Assembly: GCA_031414415.1 (NCBI GenBank) | Contig: JANNVK010000102.1 | Coordinates: 1 to 64,000, forward strand | DNA: 64,000 nt | Reading direction: 5' to 3' | From: JANNVK01 sp031414415 | Lineage (GTDB): Bacteria; Acidobacteriota; Blastocatellia; Pyrinomonadales; Pyrinomonadaceae | Part shown: in pieces, positions 38,401 to 44,034 of the stretch | Layout of the letters: each line of letters begins with the position of its first letter | How positions within the stretch are numbered: position 1 is the first letter of the stretch | The notes under the pieces: model-generated | Databases searched by the model: none | What the model was told of the DNA's origin: nothing | The model's input: only the letters and a program-made list of their open reading frames with translations | Position numbers and translations under genes: made by a program

Positions 38401-40788
38401 GAAATCCTAATTAAATGTCTAGATGTTTTGGGGACGAGTAGTTCTGCGGGAGGTGGATGTGATAGTGGCACAGGAGGAGGCGGAAATGGCGGCGGCGGTT
38501 GGGGCGGCGGTAGCGGTAGTGCCAATCCAGACATACTTCCGCCTGATGATCCTAATGAAAAAATTGCCCCAAACGGCTACGGAGAACAATACTATTTGAA
38601 CAAGTCAATACTTGTTCCATATACGATTAATTTTGAAAATAAATCATCCGCTTTGGCGACAGCATCAAGAGTGCGGGTTACAGACCAACTTGACCCGAAT
38701 CTGGATTGGCGAACATTTCGTTTGAAAGAGATTGGTTTTGGCAAATATCGCTTTGCTATTCCTGAAAATCGGGCGTTTTATCAAGGTCGAATCCAGCTTG
38801 GTGCGGAACTCGGCAATGTTTTTGCTGATGTTACGGCGGGAATTGATATTGCGACGGGTCGCGTTACTTGGACTCTGCAAGCAATTGACCCGACGACAGG
38901 CGAACCGCCGAATAATGCAAATTACGGTCTGCTTACGCCAAATAATGCGGCAAATGATGGTCAAGGCTATGTAACTTATACGGTTAAGCCGAAAATAACG
39001 GCAACCACAGGCACGGTTATTCGCAATAATGCAACAATTATTTTTGATACCGAAGAACCGATTACGACCAACACGGTCAGCAATACGCTCGATGCCGATT
39101 TGCCGACAAGTGCTGTCAATGCTTTACCGCCAACTTCGCCGAATAATTTTACGTTCAGTTGGACAGGTTCAGATGCAAACGGCGGTTCGGGTTTGCAAAG
39201 TTATGATATTTGGGTTTCGGCAAATAACGGAGCATATCAACCATTCTTGAGCGGCACAACCGAAACTTCGGCAACATTTGAAGGACAACCGAATACAACC
39301 TATAAATTCTATTCGATTGCCCGTGATAATGCCGGAAATGTTGAATCTGCACCAACTACGCACGATGCAATTACCGTTACATCAGACGGAACAAATAATC
39401 CTGTTCCGACACTTTCGAGCATCAATCCGAATTCGGCAACCGCAGGCGGAAATGCGTTCACATTAAATGTCAACGGCACAAACTTTATCAATAGTTCGGT
39501 CGTCTATTGGAACGGACAACCGCGTCCGACAACCTTAATTTCGCCAACTAAATTAAACGTTGTAATTGTCGCGGCTGACATTGCCAATGTCGGCACAGCA
39601 AACATTACGGTTGTCAATCCAACACCCGGCGGAGGAACTTCAAGTGCCTTGCCGTTCACCATTACACAACCGACAAACCAAGCAGATTTACGTCTGACGA
39701 TGGTTGATACACAAGACCCTGTGCTTCGCGGTCAGAATATTGTTTATCAAATTACGGTTACAAACCTTGGAAGCCAAACCGCAAATAACGTAGTTGTGCA
39801 AAATGAAATTTTGAGCCTGGGAGCGATTTCAACCATCACATCAAGCATTGGAACATGCACAATCACACGCGGAGATTTAGCAAACTGTAATCTTGGAAAT
39901 ATGTTAAATCAAGCAACTGCAACAATTACCGTAACAATCCCGACAAATGAATCTGTCGGAAATCGAATCAGAAATTATGCATCAGTAAATTCGGCAACGC
40001 CTGATCCAAACACAGATAACAATTCGAAATTAGAGGAAACTTCGGTTGGGGCAAGTGTTTCGAGTTACGGATCAACTGGTTATAGATATTTGCAATTAAC
40101 CAGCGGTGCAACTCCGCCAACAAACTTTGGCGATATTACTTTTAATGATTCAACCTGGAACATCGGGCAAGCCGCTTTTGGAAACGGTTCAATGGATTGT
40201 TCGCCAATTGCACAAATAAATACGAATTGGCTTGAAAATACAAGATTGTTGATTAGAAAGAAAATAATATTGCCTTCAACTGCGACTAATGTCAGAATTG
40301 CCGCCGGAATAGACGATGACGTTGAAAAAGTATTCTTTAACGGCGTTCAAATTGGCGGACCTGATTTAATTGGTGGTTGTCCTGTTTTGGATAGTGTTTT
40401 CTATGATGTTCCGCAAAATTTGATTCAAAATGGGGAAAACGTTGTCGCTTTCCAAGTATTTGATCGCGGCGGAGTGAGCTTCTTTGATATGCGAGTTCTG
40501 AGCGAACAATCTATTCCAACGTTTGCTGAAACTGTAATTAGTGGCAGAGTCACAGCAAGCGATGGACGCATATTCAAGAACGCGACACTTACCCTAACAA
40601 GTACTGACGGAACCGTAACAAAGATTCATCAAACAAATCCATTTGGTTATTACCGTTTTATGAATGTTCCTACTGGAAAAATATATTTGTTAAGTATTGA
40701 AAGTAAGCACCATACATTTACGCCAAATTCGATTGTATTGAATGTGTTTGATAAGTTAGAAAACGTAAATTTTGTGGCTAATCCTTAA
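32473..40788 (+). CDS. Giant secreted surface protein: propeller, eight CARDB repeats, IPT/TIG, DUF11, C-terminal module
   Basis: This 2771-residue protein has a hydrophobic export segment at about 35-58 (YLLLAISFMFVAVFVFLPF), so the true start may be the ATG at 32548. Regions: 110-510 PQQ-like propeller ('VWLKNIG', 'VAVDAANG'); 514-1516 eight CARDB domains ('PDLxV', 'WTVxNxG', 'VYLSTD', 'NNxN'); 1520-1850 beta-rich; about 1858-1996 an odd helical, Cys-containing insert (CPVDSKDCSKKALNKL); a Gly-rich hinge near 2000-2015; 2022-2206 a conserved beta domain ('DPNEKIAPNGYG'); 2214-2302 FN3-like; 2310-2397 IPT/TIG; 2403-2520 DUF11; 2535-2680 a beta-sandwich; and 2688-2771 the carboxypeptidase-regulatory-like domain ('FGYYRFMNVPTGK'). 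Likely adhesive or structural at the cell surface. Followed by regulatory genes. Confidence 0.88.
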   Translation: MLEFIKALFFMDFRYQMSSRINLFNMSSIKNRKFNPTYLLLAISFMFVAVFVFLPFSEVVTAKFGGSISPLYNGKNVELHSSEKTFGKTNSEEFADTLFSQPHGNGLRSLSPATNAATNVVKWQINLPRGIGHGGITFSNNGEFLYFKSNGSSQGQVFKIRTSNGQIIWQTNTQNISFSSTSASGITIDENLGRLYTTGGNGTLPFNSSVVACFSITDGSIIWVKRVAELNASIGNIGDSIVLLNQDKTKLYFRTYTSPANIVAVDAANGNFVWLKNIGTSAFINPTFGPVWTDSTSNKDRIAYVNNSVSNSVGVIQDDGSSASLAWSRNIALGLNYHWWGNGVISENNQKLYITSFSDSDNPVFSTLNTSDGSTDWQIFRNTTNGMNQYQNPSIGADGTIYSPGRKNTAGGLTAINPNGTIKWQITPTGSQELTMWSAVTSNSVVYTGDGVTRKLYAIKDNGTAASVLWEFQLPFGDIGNTSPSVGQDGTLYIATNNTTGNTTLFAFEADIPRPDLQIPNATVPTSTNTDLPITITWNDLNNGNGVANAPWADKVFLSTDNQVGNDIELAAFPFETSLNPSQSANRIQSITIPRNVVVNDGQHYLIIKTDANNQVNEGTNEGNNTIIRPITVTRPPFPDLIVAPNSIQAPNTAFFDQTIQVQWTVRNIGNGSTNASQWQDFVYLSLDLIPNGLDDPLRLSLENITYLAAGESYVATADVKIPRGLVGNYNIIVWTDESQRVVESNELNNWNVARPIQINAPLLPDLQTTLVQAPESTFAGGTIPLTYRVENQGTGGTLPLESNWADYVYLSTDTTLNTTGANADRQIAIIPHSGIVPIGQGYNATQTINIPSDIAGNHYVFVVADGGSSVYEFTNENNNANYDRVQPGSPMSIGATPPDLIVPAINAPTAGQSARQINVSWTVQNQGAFDAPNSWFDTVYLSDDNTPSPETDTALGTVLRNGALAAGLSYNASANVNLPSCISGNKFVYVYSDSRKQIFEYDSNYNAEANNFSTLKPIQITNIPSDLRVTLITNNSSINAGQPTPISWTVANQGTGETLETSWVDRVYLSQTAILNTQTATVIGAYSHEGVLNSGANYSRTENIVIPNTAQGTYYVIVTTDASENVEECSNNGDNTATSQISMTVANTLPDLQVSNAALVQNFIAGQNVGIQWTVTNSGQVAANNVNWSDAVYFSTDNVLDGNDRLLNSKIVSGPLAVGGSYNQQTQVTLPIIAPGNYFLIVRTDENNSVFEGLAENNNTNSVAIPFDVPPADLQVTAINIPTNGYSGVTMPVSWTVQNTGTNETIGSAWTDAIVISLDQILDPTDRVIGYKTHNGSLTAGASYNQTENVYIPTGYSGNYSIFVKTDRNNQIAEANENNNFNYAGILLELPPPSDLIVSSVTAPANASPGENVTFQWTIQNIGSNPALGLWTDAVYLSTDSTWDINDTLIGRETQIGQLGVGQTHNSTLTIPLPAINLGQYYVLVRTDVRNGVRETNEANNLGASTTQTNVDVTNLPLGTTINTTLNANQERYFKTNTPAGETVKFSVDGQDGTSNELFTLFGSMASRSNYDFQFSRPNEPDQETIVPSSQAGNYYNLARADYVPPLTPSNVTVKAEVLPFGLADATPSITGNSGFTTFTFGGAKFNQNAVVKLVSNSGIMLTPIFHNVKNHEIRAMFDMRQVELGNYSVELNDPINGLSRLNNAVTVVNASQPRVTINVIGPRSVRRGRTASFAIVLQNQGLNDAILSGMLVELPIGSRVSFDRGIYDKMRQNNPELEFPSEINSWEGVQTTYDDEIRGHTYLPLLVPLLRTQGSKTFNITVTPPSNLTKLPVKAMLMPSAQTILNNGQSPNFSIQTACPVDSKDCSKKALNKLIEKVREFVIDELLDKLPVDCGRAWLNWISNINLELIQTALKDGDSEGIMPYIYPFLTPPANLFAECGKDIIKKNFVGMLIKQLLKVRETFDDILDISEAAEILIKCLDVLGTSSSAGGGCDSGTGGGGNGGGGWGGGSGSANPDILPPDDPNEKIAPNGYGEQYYLNKSILVPYTINFENKSSALATASRVRVTDQLDPNLDWRTFRLKEIGFGKYRFAIPENRAFYQGRIQLGAELGNVFADVTAGIDIATGRVTWTLQAIDPTTGEPPNNANYGLLTPNNAANDGQGYVTYTVKPKITATTGTVIRNNATIIFDTEEPITTNTVSNTLDADLPTSAVNALPPTSPNNFTFSWTGSDANGGSGLQSYDIWVSANNGAYQPFLSGTTETSATFEGQPNTTYKFYSIARDNAGNVESAPTTHDAITVTSDGTNNPVPTLSSINPNSATAGGNAFTLNVNGTNFINSSVVYWNGQPRPTTLISPTKLNVVIVAADIANVGTANITVVNPTPGGGTSSALPFTITQPTNQADLRLTMVDTQDPVLRGQNIVYQITVTNLGSQTANNVVVQNEILSLGAISTITSSIGTCTITRGDLANCNLGNMLNQATATITVTIPTNESVGNRIRNYASVNSATPDPNTDNNSKLEETSVGASVSSYGSTGYRYLQLTSGATPPTNFGDITFNDSTWNIGQAAFGNGSMDCSPIAQINTNWLENTRLLIRKKIILPSTATNVRIAAGIDDDVEKVFFNGVQIGGPDLIGGCPVLDSVFYDVPQNLIQNGENVVAFQVFDRGGVSFFDMRVLSEQSIPTFAETVISGRVTASDGRIFKNATLTLTSTDGTVTKIHQTNPFGYYRFMNVPTGKIYLLSIESKHHTFTPNSIVLNVFDKLENVNFVANP

Positions 40789-40889
40789 CTAAATATTTGC
40801 TTTATTCCTTAAATTATTGTCAATCACAATGAACACGATGTTTGGTTTTACTTTAAATTTAAATTTAAGCAGTTTGGAAATGCCTCGCA

Positions 40890-41942
40890 ATGGAAGAAAT
40901 TGAAGAAAAATCTCTGTCAGAATTATATCGGCATCATCTTGCGACTGGAGATGATGCCGATTCTGAGGTTTTGTTGGGTGAAATTCTTACTGGTTCGCAA
41001 CCGATTATTGATCGTTTTTTTAAGAGCAAGTCAAAAGGCGATAACTATTCGGAAAGTGACGCAGAAGATTTATCTAATGAAACTCTCTTAAAATTGACGA
41101 TGTTTTTGCGGAGCCAGCGTGATTCGGTTTTATCTGTCGAGATTGACAATTTTGAGGCATATGTTTTCGTGGCTTGCCGGTCGGTTTATGCTGATTTTTG
41201 GCGGAAAAAGTTTGCAGATTATTTTAATTTGCAAAACCGGATTCGATATCTGTTTAAGAAGCAACCGCGAGTTTTTTTGTTTTGGGTTGATGACTTTAAG
41301 CGTTCGGTTTGTTCACTCGTCAAACAAAAAGAGAAGCGTTCGACACTTTCAAATGATGCGATCCGAGAGATTGTTCAAGATAAATTTCCTACTCACCAGA
41401 TTGAATCAGAATTTCGGCTGGTCGATGAATCGCTGAAGCAAGCAAAAGGTTGGTTATATTTCAACGATTTGATTGCAATCGTATCGAAACTTCGCGGAAT
41501 CAAGACTGCACCGAGATACGAAAATACCGAAGACGAAACGCTCGATTCCTTTTCTAAAAATACCGACAATCTAGAAGAAATTCACAGTAATCGAGCAAAA
41601 CTCGTGTTTTTGTGGGACGAGATTCGCGAACTTGAACGTCTGCAAAAGTTGTGTTTACTCTATAATTTGCGAGACAAACAAGGGCGTGAGGTCAACACTA
41701 TTTGGTTTGAAAGCAAAATTGCAACGCTCAAAGAACTTGCTGAGCAATTTGAAGTTAACGAAAATAAAATGGCAGAATTGCTGATTGCCTTGCCATTTTC
41801 TGACGTAAAGATTGCGACAGTTTTGTGCATTCACGAAATAGGCAATGAAGCCGAAAGAATTCAAAAGGTCAGCAACCTTCGAAAAGTTGCCCGCGATAAT
41901 TTGAAAAGGAGACTTGAAGGTAAGAAAAAGCGAAAAAGATAA
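40890..41942 (+). CDS. Atypical ECF-like sigma factor (long form)
   Basis: This 350-residue protein has a sigma region 2-like segment at about 50-110: 'DAEDLSNETLLKLTMFL' and 'NFEAYVFVACRSVYADFWRKK', matching the 'DAEDLVQETFLRL' and 'RVARNLAxDxxRR' pattern of ECF sigma factors. The remainder is unusual: a long insert (about 115-240), then a basic helical C terminus (LKRRLEGKKKRKR) in which a canonical region 4 is hard to see. The 3' neighbour is a membrane protein with two zinc anti-sigma motifs, which supports a sigma/anti-sigma pair. The downstream TPR-CHAT gene and the giant surface protein upstream are candidate targets. The sigma call is an inference. Confidence 0.65.
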   Translation: MEEIEEKSLSELYRHHLATGDDADSEVLLGEILTGSQPIIDRFFKSKSKGDNYSESDAEDLSNETLLKLTMFLRSQRDSVLSVEIDNFEAYVFVACRSVYADFWRKKFADYFNLQNRIRYLFKKQPRVFLFWVDDFKRSVCSLVKQKEKRSTLSNDAIREIVQDKFPTHQIESEFRLVDESLKQAKGWLYFNDLIAIVSKLRGIKTAPRYENTEDETLDSFSKNTDNLEEIHSNRAKLVFLWDEIRELERLQKLCLLYNLRDKQGREVNTIWFESKIATLKELAEQFEVNENKMAELLIALPFSDVKIATVLCIHEIGNEAERIQKVSNLRKVARDNLKRRLEGKKKRKR

Positions 41943-42027
41943 TTTACGGTGGTAAGATTAGATAGTTTGAAACGTCAAAGAATATGAAGCAAAAAAGACT
42001 TGTGTTCTTGGCGATTTAGAAGTTTTA

Positions 42028-43266
42028 ATGTCAGAGCATATTTCAAAACAGATTTTAGAAAAATACGGAAATCGCGAGGTTGATTCGGCGGATAGGTTGA
42101 AGACTGTCTTGCATTTATCGAAGTGTGAAATTTGTTTCAAAGAGTATCAAATGATTTTTCCAAATCAAACAAATCCGGATCAAGATGTGAGCCTCGTACT
42201 AAACGAAGCTGACATTTTTCACCTTGATTTTCAAGAGCATTTGCAGCCGTTTGTTGATAATGAAATCAGCGAGGTTGATCGCGTAATTGTCGAATCTCAT
42301 ATCAAAAATTGTGATTCATGTGCAGGTTCGCTTAGAGATTTGCAGGAATTTGGAAATACATTGAGGTTGCAAAAAATTGTTGACGAGCAAGCAAAACACG
42401 AAAGTATTTGGAAGCGATTTTCCGCAATTTTCAGTGAATATAAAAAACCGCTTGCTCTGGCTTTCGGGTTATTGATTGCTCTCGGTCTTGGTCTGTTTTT
42501 GATTTTTCGCACAGCCCAGCCTTTAGAAAATGATGTGACAAAAACTCTTCCTTCAAATATTTCGACACCGAACTCTGTAAATTCTGAACCGATAAACAGC
42601 AGCCCAACTCCGAATATTTCATCAAATATTGAACCCAAAGCAACGAATGTAAATCAAAATTTGCCAAAAAATGAGACGAAAGATGAGCCACAAAATTCAA
42701 ACAAAGATACAAACAATGCGGTAGAAATTAAACCGCAAGAAATTGAACTAGCCGAGTTAAGATTGCCGAAATATTTAGAAGATTTGAAGACAAAACCTGA
42801 AATTTTACGCGGAACAAATGATCGTATTGCTGAAAAATTATTGATAATATCGCCGAATGGAAAAGTTATTCGTGAAAGTTCGCCGATGTTAGATTTTGGC
42901 AAAATACAAGGAGTCGAATCGTATGAAATAAGTATTTACAACGATTCTAATCAACTTAAAAAAGAAACAATTTTCTCAAACCCGTGGCGAGTTCCAATGA
43001 ATTTGCCAAAGGGAAAACTCTACGAATGGCAAGTTTCAGCAAAATCTGGCGAGAAAAACTATCTCGGACAAGGTAAGTTTTATCTTGTCAGCCAAGCGGA
43101 CGAAAATAAAATCCGCTCAGCGAAAGATTCTCTGCAACGCGGAAAAGCCTTTGCCGAAGCAGGTTTGATTGATGTTGCAAAACGCGAATTTCAAAACTAT
43201 TTGAAGCAAAATCCAAATTCGCAATCGGTGAAAAAGTTAATACAACAATTAACAATTAACAATTAA
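42028..43266 (+). CDS. Membrane anti-sigma-like protein with two zinc-finger (ZAS) motifs
   Basis: This 412-residue protein carries two H-x3-C-x2-C elements in its first 100 residues: 'HLSKCEICFKEY' and 'HIKNCDSCAGSL', each the zf-HC2 motif of anti-sigma factors. A membrane helix lies at about 141-162 (PLALAFGLLIALGLGLFLIF). The external part has a low-complexity Asn/Pro/Ser/Thr linker (165-235), a beta domain (about 250-360, 'LLIISPNGKVIRESSP') and a C-terminal helical hairpin of TPR type ('GKAFAEAGLIDVAKREFQNYL'). Gene order, directly after the sigma-like gene, suggests that it holds that sigma factor at the membrane. Its last codons and stop are made of an ACAATTA heptamer array. Confidence 0.8.
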   Translation: MSEHISKQILEKYGNREVDSADRLKTVLHLSKCEICFKEYQMIFPNQTNPDQDVSLVLNEADIFHLDFQEHLQPFVDNEISEVDRVIVESHIKNCDSCAGSLRDLQEFGNTLRLQKIVDEQAKHESIWKRFSAIFSEYKKPLALAFGLLIALGLGLFLIFRTAQPLENDVTKTLPSNISTPNSVNSEPINSSPTPNISSNIEPKATNVNQNLPKNETKDEPQNSNKDTNNAVEIKPQEIELAELRLPKYLEDLKTKPEILRGTNDRIAEKLLIISPNGKVIRESSPMLDFGKIQGVESYEISIYNDSNQLKKETIFSNPWRVPMNLPKGKLYEWQVSAKSGEKNYLGQGKFYLVSQADENKIRSAKDSLQRGKAFAEAGLIDVAKREFQNYLKQNPNSQSVKKLIQQLTINN

Positions 43267-43272
43267 CAATTA
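43245..43272 (+). repeat. Four perfect ACAATTA heptamers over the anti-sigma stop codon
   Basis: ACAATTA occurs four times in tandem without a change, at 43245-43272. The stop codon of the anti-sigma-like gene (43264-43266) is within it, and the array ends two bases before the stop of the convergent brnA. Slippage here would alter the C terminus. Confidence 0.75.
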
Positions 43273-43273
43273 T

Positions 43274-43642
43274 TTACGCCGCTTTCAATTTTTCAGCCAA
43301 AGCAGCAATGAACGCAGGATTTTCGAGCATTGAAACTGTGACAACTTCGTCTTTTGATTGTGTGGCATTTGCAACATATTGTCGCAAAACTTGATTAATT
43401 TGCGTTTGATACGGCGAAGAATCGGGCAGTTTTGCACGTTCTTTGAAAAAATCGAGAATATCGCCGTCAATATACGCGGTCATTTTTATTTTCTGTTCAT
43501 TTCGCGGCGTAATGTGTCTCGAACGGCGAACTGTGTAATTTCCTGGCTTAAGAATTTCGTCATCGTCCCAACCTTTGGCAAGGTCTGCCTGATATTCTTC
43601 TTCGGTAACTGTATAAATACGTTCTTTATTGTTTGCATTCAT
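43274..43642 (-). CDS. brnA: BrnA-type antitoxin
   Basis: With the ATG at 43642 the protein has 122 residues; an in-frame ATG at 43666 would add eight. The C-terminal half has the BrnA/DUF4415 pattern: 'KIKMTAYIDGDILDFFKERA' followed by 'YQTQINQVLRQYV', the ribbon-helix-helix-like DNA-binding and dimer region. The N-terminal part has 'YTVTEEEYQADLAKGWDDDE'. It lies directly after brnT and overlaps it, as in known brnTA operons. BrnA neutralises BrnT and represses the shared promoter in studied systems. The tail beyond the helix region (about 40 residues) is longer than usual. Confidence 0.85.
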   Translation of the reverse strand: MNANNKERIYTVTEEEYQADLAKGWDDDEILKPGNYTVRRSRHITPRNEQKIKMTAYIDGDILDFFKERAKLPDSSPYQTQINQVLRQYVANATQSKDEVVTVSMLENPAFIAALAEKLKAA

Positions 43643-43913
43643 TGTAATATCTCGTTTGTTTTGCATTAGCTTTTCTTGCAGAAATTATTCTGATTAGTTC
43701 GCCGTTTTCGTCTTCGCGGATTGTAAATGAAACAAACAGCAGTCTGAACGGTGAAATTCCAACAATTTGATAGCGAACTTCGAAGTCTGAATTTAGTTCG
43801 TCAAGAACATCAACAGCATTCGGATCAGAAAACGCCTTTGACGCTTCATCAAAATTTACCTGATGTTTGCGGATATTCACTTTTTCTTTGTTTTCATCCC
43901 AGTCAAATTTCAC
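43626..43913 (-). CDS. brnT: BrnT-type ribonuclease toxin (DUF497)
   Basis: This 95-residue protein has the DUF497 pattern: 'FDWDENKEKVNIRKHQVNFD', 'EASKAFSDPNAVDVLD', 'RYQIVGIS', then 'LIRIISARKANAKQTRYY'. BrnT toxins are RelE-fold ribonucleases that slow translation. The toxin gene comes first and overlaps the antitoxin gene by 17 bp or more, the usual order of this type II toxin-antitoxin family. The pair is inserted between the anti-sigma-like gene and the TPR-CHAT gene, on the opposite strand. Confidence 0.9.
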   Translation of the reverse strand: MKFDWDENKEKVNIRKHQVNFDEASKAFSDPNAVDVLDELNSDFEVRYQIVGISPFRLLFVSFTIREDENGELIRIISARKANAKQTRYYNECKQ

Positions 43914-43965
43914 AGTTTTATTTATACAGAAATATATGTATTTGTCAAGATATTTGCAAAAACTA

Positions 43966-43993
43966 TTGACTTTGAATCGTTTAGGTTTAGAAT
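43966..43993 (+). promoter_or_regulatory. Strong sigma70-type promoter of the TPR-CHAT gene
   Basis: TTGACT (43966-43971), a 16-bp spacer and TAGAAT (43988-43993) stand 42 bp before the ATG, with a good SD (GAGGTG) 9-14 nt upstream of the start. It reads away from brnT. The form is housekeeping-like, not ECF-like. Confidence 0.65.
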
Positions 43994-44034
43994 TAAGTTG
44001 TTCAATAAAAACTAAATAACGAGGTGCTTCTAAA

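Noticed and set aside
38450..38530. Gly-rich run as a sequencing artefact
   Set aside because: The frame continues on both sides into conserved beta domains; it is a plausible hinge.
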